NCBI GenBank assembly: GCA_943704415.1 | Contig: CALSCO010001781.1 | Span: forward strand, 1 to 17,390 | From: Parvularia atlantis | Lineage: Eukaryota > Opisthokonta > Rotosphaerida | Length of the DNA stretch: 17,390 nucleotides | Direction: 5' to 3' | Shown here: piece after piece, positions 1-7,529 of the stretch | Numbering within the stretch: the stretch's first letter is position 1 | Layout of the letters: each line of letters starts with the position of its first letter | Notes under the pieces: generated by a model | What the model saw: only the letters and a program-made list of their open reading frames with translations | The model's database searches: none | Told to the model about the DNA's origin: nothing | Program-made: the position numbers and the translations under genes

Positions 1-113
1 CGCCTGTCGAGCGCAAGCGAGTCATCTACGACCGGCTCGGCGCGATGCTCGCCAGGCTCATGTGCGTCGCGGCCGACGACCTCATCCAGACGCCAGCCGC
101 GCTGCCCGCCTGA
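1..113 (+). CDS. 3' end of an unidentified protein-coding gene (partial)
   Basis: The window opens inside an open frame (codons from base 3) that ends at the TGA at 111-113. About 36 C-terminal residues are visible, beginning PVERKRVIYDRLG and ending TPAALPA. Nearly every third codon position is G or C, as in the recognisable genes here, whereas the downstream intergenic DNA is not so biased. The segment looks like an amphipathic helix (charged start, then alternating Leu/Ala/Met) with a short tail. No donor or acceptor signal is seen in it, so it is probably part of the last exon. I do not recognise the family and assign no function. Confidence 0.55.
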   Translation, partial: PVERKRVIYDRLGAMLARLMCVAADDLIQTPAALPA

Positions 114-175
114 TCGCCCCTATGTGTTAGTCCCGCACTGCCAGTGTTTGATTGCGCGCTCCGGTCGTCTCGAGC

Positions 176-361
176 ATGAAGGATACATCCGAGGCGCGCA
201 CTGCGGCAACGAAGGCCATGCGCGAGGCACTCGGTTTGGAGTCACGGAGTGCAGCGTTGAGTGTCTGTGTCGCTGCGATGTCGTGGTTGGACGCGCGTCG
301 ACGACTTGAACTGGCGCCCGGCAGCGGAGATGAGATCGGACATTTGTCACGGACTGGATGA
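176..361 (+). other. Upstream open reading frame ending on the start codon of the oxidoreductase
   Basis: An ATG at 176 opens 61 codons that stop at TGA 359-361, overlapping the ATG (358-360) of the oxidoreductase gene. Its codons use many A/T third positions, unlike the flanking genes, and the peptide (starting MKDTSEARTAATKAM) matches nothing I recognise. It is therefore more likely a uORF in the leader, or chance, than a separate protein gene. If transcribed, the stop/start overlap would permit termination-reinitiation. The rest of the 114-357 gap shows nothing identifiable. Confidence 0.25.
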
Positions 362-1644
362 TGCGCGCGATCGTGCAGACCGCGCCCAAGGGCGGCCCGG
401 AGACGCTCGTGCTGAGCGAGAGCGTGGCGCACCCGGGCGAGCCGTTGGGCACGCAGGTGCTCGTGCGCGTGCACACAACGGCCGTCAATCGCGCCGATTT
501 GCTGCAGGCACGCGTGCGCGCGACCGGTTGCGCCGCCTGGCTGACCGGCTGGCGTGCGCAGCGCGAGGGCGGCTACGCTCCGCCGCCGGGCGCATCAGCC
601 ATCCTCGGCCTCGAGTGCGCGGGCGTGGTCGAGCGGCTGGGGCCGTACGCGTGCGGCCGCTTCGCTGTGGGCGCGCGCGTGATGGCGCTGCTGTCGGGCG
701 GCGGCTACGCCGAGGTCTGCTGCGCGCTTCCGACCGGCCAGAGTGCCTGACGCGTCCGGCCCGGCGCAGTACGTGCTTGTGCCCGAAGAGCACTTGCTGC
801 CTGTGCCGGACGCGTTCTCGTTCGAGCAGGCCGCGGCCGTGCCCGAGGTCTGGCTGACGGCGTACCAGCTGCTGCGCGCGATCGGCCGCGTGCAGCCAGG
901 CGAGAGCGTGCTGATCCACGCGGGCGCGAGCGGGGTGCGCGGTGGCGGCCGTGGTGGGACGGCTCGCGGTCTGACCAGCGGGGCGAAGGTCGGCACGGCG
1001 GCGATCCAGCTGTGCGCGCACGTCTTTGGCGCGCGCGCGATCGCGAGCGTCGGCAGTGACGCGAAGCGCGTGCGTGGGCTGACGGCCGTGGTCGCGTGAC
1101 GTGCGCAGGCTGACACGGGACGGCGAGCAGGAGGCCGTGTTGCAGCTAGGCGCGACGGCCGCGTTCAACTACAAGACGGCGGGCGCGTTCTCGGCGTTCG
1201 TCAAGGCGCAGACGGGCGAGCGCGGCTGCGAGCTTGTGCTGGACCCGGTTGGCGCGAGCAACTGGGCCGAGAACGCCGAGAGCTGCGCGATGGACGGGCG
1301 CTGGGTGCTGTTTGGGAGCATGGGCGGGCTGCACGTCGAGGGCGCGATGCTGGGCGCGGTGCTGCGCAAGCGCCTGACGCTGACCGGCACGACGCTGCGC
1401 AACCGGAGTGACGCGTACAAGGCCGCGCTCGTGGCCGACTTTGCGCGCGAGGTGCTGCCGCGCCTGGTCGACGGCGCGCTGCGCCCGGTCGTGCACGCGG
1501 TGCTGCCGCTGCGTGACGCGGCCGACGCGCATCGGCTCGTGGCGGAGCGTCGTGTGCGCGCTTCTGTGTGTGCTCTTGCAGTTGACGCGGCGCTCGCAGA
1601 CCAACGAGACCGTCGGCAAGGTCGTGCTCCAAGTCGGCCAGTGA
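358..1644 (+). CDS. Quinone oxidoreductase, PIG3/TP53I3-like (MDR superfamily)
   Basis: Exons 358-507, 562-714, 770-934, 989-1069, 1131-1553 and 1600-1644 join to 338 codons; human PIG3 has about 332. The family reduces quinones with NADPH and lacks the zinc site of alcohol dehydrogenases. Visible family features: N-terminal GGPETL; the substrate-side stretch NRADLLQ joined by splicing to [19 protein letters not shown]; the nucleotide-binding HAGASGVGTAAIQ (about residues 151-163); [22 protein letters not shown]; and the C-terminal GKVVLQ. The start is the first of two adjacent ATGs, giving [13 protein letters not shown], which matches the family N-terminus with no targeting peptide, so a cytosolic enzyme is likely. 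Intron 1 (508-561) fits best with a GC donor; a GT donor at 514 would insert two residues. Intron 3 ends in AAG. The next gene starts 101 bp downstream on the same strand. Confidence 0.9.
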
Positions 1645-1716
1645 TTTCGGCTCTTTGTGTCGCCAAGTCGCGAGCAGGCGATCGATCGTCGTCGTTGTCA
1701 CTCTTTCCCTCCCGCC

Positions 1717-1722
1717 CACGTG
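1717..1722 (+). promoter_or_regulatory. CACGTG in the aminotransferase leader
   Basis: CACGTG sits 24 bp before the aminotransferase ATG, next to a pyrimidine-rich tract (TCTTTCCCTCCCGCCC). Position suggests a promoter or leader element, but the word is short and could be chance in GC-rich DNA. Confidence 0.3.
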
Positions 1723-1745
1723 CGCTCACACCGCCACAGCCACAA

Positions 1746-3405
1746 ATGCTGCGCGCCGCCACGCCGCGCCTCACCCGCCCGGGCGCCGCCACCGCTGTCG
1801 CCGCCCGCGCGATGGGCACGTGGGCCAGCGTGCCGCAGGGTGCGCCGCGGCCGTGTGGGCCCGCTCAGATCCCGTGCCTCACGTGGGCGCGCGCAGGCCC
1901 GCCTGACCCGATCCTCGGCGTCACCGAGGCATTTAAGCGCGACGCGGACGCGCGCAAGGTCAACCTGGGTGTGGGCGCGTACCGCGACGACAACAACAGC
2001 CCGTTCGTGCTCTCGTGCATTCGCGACGTGCGCCGCTCGTGCGCGACGCTGCAAAAGGCGCTGACGGGCCACGGCGCGCGCAGGCCGAGGAGGCCATCGT
2101 CAAGCAGAAGCTCAACAAGGAGTACCTGGGCATCTCGGGCTTCGAGCCGTTCACGAGTGCCGCCGTTAAGCTCTCTCTCGGCGAGCAGCTCGCGGCGAGC
2201 GCGACGGTCGTCAAGACGCAGGCGCTGTCGGGCACGGGTGCGCTGCGCATCGCGGCCGAGTTCATCGCGCGCTTCTACCCGGGCAACAAGGTCGTGTACC
2301 TGCCCGATCCAACCTGGGGCAACCACAACGCCATCTTCAAGGACGTGCGCGTGCCCGTGGCCACGTACAAGTACTACAACCCGAAGAACTGCGGCCTGAA
2401 CCTGGACGGCATGCTGCAGGACCTGCAGGCGCGCGCCGTAACGCCGTGTCTTTCGCGTGCTCAGTGCCGCTGAGACGCACCACGTTGCCGTGCAGAACGC
2501 ACCGGACAAGTCGATCATCCTCCTGCACGCGTGCGCGCACAACCCGACCGGCGTGGACCCGACGCCGGACGAGTGGAAGGCGATCGCGGAGGTGGTCAAG
2601 GTGCGGTGGCACGCCGCGCGTCGATCGTCGCGCGATGTTGCTGAGGCGCCTCTGCCGCAGCGCAAGGGCCACTACGCCTTCTTCGACGTGGCCTACCAGG
2701 GCTTCGCCAGCGGCGACCCGGACCAGGACGCCTACGCGCTGCGCCTGTTTGCGCAGCAAAACATCCCGCTCATGTTCTCGCAGTCGTTCTCGAAGAACTT
2801 TGGCCTCTACGGTGCGTCTCGCGGCGCTGTGCCGCTGTGGCGCTGACGCGCCCGCGGGCGCGAAGGCGAGCGCGTGGGCAACCTTGGCATCGTCGTCGAC
2901 AGCGCCAAGGAGGCCGAGGCGGTCGACTCGCAGATGAAGATCATCATCCGGCCGATGTACTCCAACCCGCCCACGCACGGCGTGCGCCTCGTCAACCACG
3001 TGCTCAGCGACACAACTCTGCGCGCGACCTGGTGCGTTGCGCGCGTGCGATGCAGGCAGCGCCCTGATGCGCGGCCGCAGGGCGAAGGAGGTCAAGCTGA
3101 TGGCCGACCGCATCATTGGCATGCGCACGCGGTTGCGCAGCCGCTTGCTCGCCAACGGTTCGACGCACAACTGGGACCACGTGACGAATCAGATCGGCAT
3201 GTTCTGCTACTCGGGCCTGAATGAGGCACAGGTGCGTGGCGCGACAGCGCTGCGCGTGGGCTGACTGGCAGCGGCGCGCCAGGTTGACCGGCTCACGAAG
3301 GAGTTCCACATCTACCTGACGCGCAACGGCCGCATCTCGATGGCCGGCGTGACGTCGAAGAACGTTGACTACCTTGCCGACGCCATGCACGAGGTCACCA
3401 AGTGA
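1746..3405 (+). CDS. Aspartate aminotransferase, mitochondrial type
   Basis: Exons 1746-1839, 1897-2027, 2084-2428, 2496-2600, 2661-2811, 2866-3031, 3081-3231 and 3283-3405 give 421 residues. This PLP enzyme interconverts aspartate/2-oxoglutarate and oxaloacetate/glutamate and serves the malate-aspartate shuttle. The first ~30 residues ([18 protein letters not shown]...) are rich in Arg and Ala with no acidic residue, a typical mitochondrial presequence, followed by the family start [16 protein letters not shown]. Conserved sites: [22 protein letters not shown] (Asn206); [11 protein letters not shown] (Asp234, Tyr237); [12 protein letters not shown] with the Schiff-base Lys270; RPMYSNPP; and [10 protein letters not shown] with the substrate Arg398. 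All catalytic positions are intact. Intron 3 (2429-2495) fits a GC donor without gaps against animal mitochondrial AAT; intron 5 ends in AAG. A CACGTG lies 24 bp before the ATG in a pyrimidine-rich leader. Confidence 0.95.
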
Positions 3406-3535
3406 GCGCACCCGCGCGCAGCGGTGTGTTCAGGCACCAATGAGTCAACGGTACTTTCTTTGGAAAGGACCGGCATGGGGGACACGGGCCTCACAGACAG
3501 ACGGACGGTGCGCCCGGTGGCACGTCGCCGACGCC

Positions 3536-4748
3536 TCAGTAGGTGTAGTTGGCGACGTAGAGTGACGCCTTGGAGTTGGCGTCGGCGGCGTCGCCCGAGT
3601 ACTTGCCCACGGCGGCCTCGCTGTTGGCCTTGGCGCGCTTGACGAGCGCGGCCTGGGCCGCGTCAAAGTTCTCGGCCTTGCCCTGCCACGTCTTGAGCAC
3701 GGTCGACTGGAGCGCGCGGCCAAACGAGAACGTGAGGGCCCACGGCTTGGCGCCCTCAACCTGGTTGATCGCGTTGAGGTGCACCGTCGCCTCCTCCTCC
3801 GACTGGCCACCCGAGAGGAACGTCACGCCGGCCACGGCCGGGGGCACGGTGCGCTGCAGGACCGTGACGGTGGCGCGGGCGATGTCGTACGGGGTGTACT
3901 TGGTCTTGCAGTCGTTGCCGGGGCAGACCATGTTGGGCTTGAGCAGCGTGCCTGTGCGCCGCGCGTGAGCCGTGCGCCCGAGCAGCGAGCGCGCGTGCCC
4001 GCCGCACCCTCGAGGAACACGCCGTGCAGGTTGAGACGCGCGTAGACGGCCGAGAGCACGCGCGTGGTGCAGTCGACGGCCGTGGCCAGGTCGTGGTCGC
4101 CGTCCATGAGGATCTCGGGCTCAACAATGGGCACAAGGCCGTTGTTCTGCGAGATGACGGCCATGCGCGCGAGCGTCTCGGCGTTGGCCGCGATCGAGAG
4201 CTCGGACGGGCAGCCCTTGCCGATCTTGAGGGCGCAGCGCCACTTGGTGAAGCGCACGCCGAGCTGGTAGTACTTTGCGCACTTGGCGTCGAGGTTGTCG
4301 AGGCCCTGCGTCACCGTCTCGCCGTCGGTGCCGGGCAGGACGACGAGGCCCGTGTCGATCTTGATGCCGGGGAGGATGCCGCGCTTGAGCAGGAGCTCGG
4401 GGAAAGCCACGCCGTCCTTGGTCTTCTGGTGCAGCTGCTCCTCGTAAAGGATCACCCCGCCAAAGTAGTTGTCGACTTCTGCGTGACGTGCGACGCGCGA
4501 CGTCAGAACGACAACGACAACGACAACGACAACGAGGACGAGGACGACGCACCCGCCGGCGCCGTGAACAGCAGCTCGCGGTACGCCCGGCGGTTCTCCT
4601 CCGTGTTCTCGACCTTGATGCCGTCGAAGCGCTTGCCGATCGTGCCTGTGCTCTCGTCGGCCGCGAGGATGCCCTTGCCCGGCGCGACGATGCGCTTGGC
4701 GTTAGCGACGAGCTCTGCGCGCTTCTCCTTGGGGCACGCGAAGGCCAT
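3536..4748 (-). CDS. Fructose-bisphosphate aldolase, class I
   Basis: On the minus strand, exons 4748-4553, 4478-4008 and 3951-3536 give 360 residues, the normal class I length. The enzyme cleaves fructose-1,6-bisphosphate to DHAP and glyceraldehyde-3-phosphate in glycolysis and gluconeogenesis. Visible motifs: [67 protein letters not shown]; the Schiff-base lysine in [10 protein letters not shown] (Lys227); [30 protein letters not shown]; and the essential C-terminal Tyr360. No signal or presequence precedes [14 protein letters not shown], so it is probably cytosolic. Intron 1 (4479-4552) carries a hexanucleotide repeat; intron 2 (3952-4007) is ordinary. The 3' end faces the aminotransferase across 130 bp. 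A possible 5'-leader intron is described under findings. Confidence 0.95.
4506..4548 (+). repeat. Hexanucleotide (AACGAC)n repeat in aldolase intron 1
   Basis: Several AACGAC units followed by degenerate GAGGAC/GACGAC units fill the middle of the 74-nt intron. On the coding strand it reads as a pyrimidine/GT-rich TTGTCG tract ending at the CTGAC branch site. Confidence 0.85.
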
Positions 4749-4984
4749 GGCGCGCGGCGGGCGGGCGGGCTGCGTGCGACCACGTCAGCCGAGGTGAACG
4801 TCGTGCTGACGGCGGACGGCAGCGAGGCAGCGCGGACGCGTTACGTGCGCGCAGGGACGCGCCGCAGCGCGGGCCACGGCGCGGTCGCGGTCGGCAGAGG
4901 GGCGCGGCGGCGGGCAAAGCGCACACAACAAGAGAGGAGGGCGGCAGACGGGGAAAGTTCGCACGCGGCCACGTGGGCCATTGA
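4749..4984. promoter_or_regulatory. Aldolase upstream region / GNL1 3' flank
   Basis: This gap separates two minus-strand genes. Read on the minus strand it holds a pyrimidine-rich tract (around 4930-4950), then GC-rich DNA, then CTGAC (4788-4784) followed by CGCAG (ending 4770) just upstream of the aldolase ATG. A CACGTG is at 4970-4975. No coding frame with family similarity is seen. It probably contains the aldolase promoter and leader; this is positional inference. Confidence 0.4.
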
Positions 4985-7449
4985 TCAGCTCTCGTCGTCG
5001 TCGCTGTCGGCGCCAAGCAACGCAAAGGGGTTGAACACGCGCGTGGCCGACTCGGGCACGCCGTCCGCATCGTCGCCGTCGTCGTCGTCAGCGTCGTCGT
5101 CGGCGGCGGCCGAACGAACGGCGCGGCGAGGGGCGGCGCGCGGCATCGATGGCTGTGCGGCCGGCCGTGTCAGCAGGGCGCGCAAGCGAACGCGGCCGGC
5201 CAGCGCGCAACCCGTCGGGCGTAGAATCCGCGCGGCTTCATCGACAGCAGCAGGCGCCCGTCGAACGCGAGGCGCAGGATCAGGTTTGCTGCGCACGCGC
5301 GCGTCAGAAAAGCGAAAGCTGCCAAGGGTCGGTGCACCGGCCCGGTACGCGTCCGGCCGCCCGGCCTTGGCCGTGAAGAAGCCCTTGCGCAGCGCAAAGC
5401 CTGCACGCGCACTCCGCGCACGTCGGCGACCTCCCGCGCACGCGGCACCGATGCGCACCCTCGCAGACCGTCCAGGCGGACCAGGGCGGGTGCGGCTTGC
5501 TGCGCATCGCGGCCGTGATCTTGATGCCGTCGCCGTCGTTCTCGACCACGGCCGGGTGCACAATGTCGAGCAGCTCGGGCAGGTTCACGCGCTCGGCCAG
5601 GTACTGCACCACCGTGAACGGCTCGCGCACCTGGGCGATGTTGAACATGCCGCTAAGGATCTGCCGCGCGCGCTCGCGCGCACAGATGTCAGCGACGCAA
5701 CGACAGCGCACCGGCACCGCACCTGCACGGGCTTGGCCAGCAGCGACGGGAAGACGAGGCCCGGGCAGTCGGCCAGGCGCACGTTCTCGGTCAGGTGGAT
5801 CGTTTGGAAGTGCTGCCGAGCGCACGCGTCCAAAACCCATGCCGCGCGGCACACCAGCGCACCTTGGTGTGCCCGGGCGTGCGCGACGCCGACACGACCG
5901 ACTTGCCAAGGATGCCGTTGATGAGCGACGACTTGCCCACGTTGGGATGCCCTGCGTCTCGCCGCGTCCGTTGAGCGAACGCCCTCGCCCGCGCGGCAAC
6001 GCACCGACGAGGCCGATGGTGACGTAGTCGCGGTTTGGTGAGGCTGCAGGCACGCGTGAGGTGAGTGCGCGCGCACGGCAGGGGAGACCGGCGCGCGCAC
6101 CTGCTTGCCCGGGCTCGACGTCGTCGTCGGCCGCGTCCGGCTCGGGCAAGGGCGGCGTCTTATCGCGCGCGCCGTCGTCGTCGTCTTCCTCGCCGTCGCC
6201 GTCGCTGCCGTCGTTGGTCTCGTCCAGCGCGTCTTCGCGCGAGTACCGCTCGATCAGCGTCTGCCATTCGACCTCCTTGCCGTGCTTAACAACGGCGACG
6301 TCGCGGCACGCGTTGAGGATATCGCGCACGCCGACCGAGCGCACGTAGCGTCGCCGCCGCGCCCGCGTGCGCTTGGCCACGGTGGCGGCCGCCGCGTCGC
6401 CTTCGCCGTCCTCGTAGGCCGCAAACGTGAAGTTCTCGTACGCGTACACGCTGAACGTGGCCGTGTGCAGGTCCGGGAAGCGCTCGTGGAAATAGTCAAG
6501 CCACGCGCGCACGACGTCAGGCTCGACGAGATCGATCTGGCCGGTGGCGATGCGCGCATGAGCAGCGCCGCCACCGGGCAGTGCGCGCGCACCTTGTTGA
6601 GCACGAGCACCATCGGCCGCTTGAGCTCGTCGTGCACCCAGCGGAACAGCGCGGGCGGGAAGTGCACGAGCGGGTGCCGCACGTCGACAATGAGCAGGAT
6701 GATGTCCGACATCTCCACGACGCGCCACAGCTGCCGCCAGACCTGCGCGGCGTCAGCGCTGCCCCTCGCACCGCGCGCGCCACAGACCTCGAGGTTCTGC
6801 TCAAAGTAGCTCAAGCGCTCGGCCGGGTAACGCGCAAAGATATCGTCGCGCCAGCGCTGGAACATGCGCTGCTCGTTGGCCTCGACGACGGCCTTGGTCA
6901 TGCCGTACTGCCACGGCGGGCGATTGGGCAGCGCGATCACGGCGTCCGGCCCGTAGTAGTCCTCGAGGTCGCACTCGAACGCCTCCTCAACCGACATCAT
7001 CTGGTATGGCCTGCGCGCGCCCTCGGTCTTCTTGTCGGCCGCCTCGCGCGTCTCGGTTGCGAAGACGCTGCGCAGCTCGGGCCTGGGCAACATTCGTCAG
7101 CTTGGACAGTTGAGATGTGTCGCGCGAACCCTTTAGACGGCCGCGCTGCCTTGCCGCCCGCGTCGTCACCGGCCCCATCGTGGCTGCCCTCGCTGTGCGA
7201 CGACGCCGTGCGCGACCGTGCGCCGTCCGCCGCGTACCCGTGGTCGCCGTTGTTGCCGTCGTCATCCTCCGATCCGCGCGCTCGATCGCCACCGCTCGCG
7301 TTCTTGCCGGCCTTGGCTACACAGCTCCCGAACCGCTCAGCGATCCGTAGCCGCGGCACGGAGGGGGCACACAGCCACACACCCGCACGCTTCTGCTGCA
7401 GCTGCGCCTTCTTCTGCTTGGCCGAAAACGGGCGCGACCGGCTCGACAT
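4985..7449 (-). CDS. GNL1/HSR1-type circularly permuted GTPase
   Basis: Twelve minus-strand exons (7449-7389, 7316-7139, 7082-6788, 6742-6593, 6536-6101, 6043-6005, 5951-5863, 5812-5723, 5660-5459, 5400-5338, 5288-5212, 5152-4985) give 615 residues; human GNL1 has 607. The family (MMR1/HSR1, relatives of LSG1 and YlqF) has permuted G motifs and is linked to ribosome biogenesis and nucleolar shuttling. Seen here: basic start RPFSAKQKKAQLQQK; LSYFEQNLEVWRQLWRVVEMSD; VDVRHPLVHFPPALF; G4 NKID (227-230); an acidic insert; then G1 GHPNVGKSS (387-395); SRTPGHTK; G3 DCPG (431-434); LVFPSLL; YRAANLILRLAFDGRL; and an acidic tail ending in NPFALLG, the same terminal motif as animal GNL1. The GNL1 assignment is preferred over LSG1 because both ends match. 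Intron 1 (7317-7388, ends TAG) and intron 2 (7083-7138, donor GTCTAA) lie in the poorly conserved N-terminal region and are less certain. Confidence 0.9.
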
Positions 7450-7529
7450 CGGGAAGGTCACGTGTACTGTGACAGCACGACGATCGAGGGGCACGCGACC
7501 GTTACTCGCGCGCGCGCCAAACTCGAACG
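7450..7529. promoter_or_regulatory. 80-bp bidirectional promoter between GNL1 and kinesin-12
   Basis: The ATGs of the two divergent genes are only 80 bp apart, so both promoters and leaders must lie here or overlap the coding sequence. It contains GTCACGTG (7457-7464), an E-box of the RTCACGTG class, within an inverted repeat GTCAC-7 nt-GTGAC (7457-7473). Near the kinesin start is a CG alternating tract. No TATA box is seen. Confidence 0.55.

Noticed and set aside
120-488. Long minus-strand open frames antisense to the oxidoreductase start
   Set aside because: They overlap a gene with clear family motifs, show no family similarity and lack the third-position G/C bias; they are expected by chance in DNA this GC-rich.
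485-1168. Long Arg/Ala/Pro-rich minus-strand frames under the oxidoreductase exons
   Set aside because: The composition is that of a shadow of GC-rich coding DNA, and the plus-strand protein is conserved throughout.
1101-2399. Fusion of the oxidoreductase C-terminal half with the aminotransferase
   Set aside because: The frame is open across the gap by chance. The oxidoreductase ends at 1644 after splicing, and the aminotransferase has its own presequence and leader.
4488-5921. 477-codon plus-strand frame across the aldolase 5' part and GNL1
   Set aside because: It is low complexity (Arg/Ala/Ser/Gln) and antisense to two well-supported genes; length alone is not evidence at this GC content.
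4985-7449. LSG1 (cytoplasmic 60S GTPase) identity for the permuted GTPase
   Set aside because: LSG1 is a relative, but the basic KQKK start, the LSYFEQNLEVWRQLWRV block and the terminal NPFALLG match GNL1 better.
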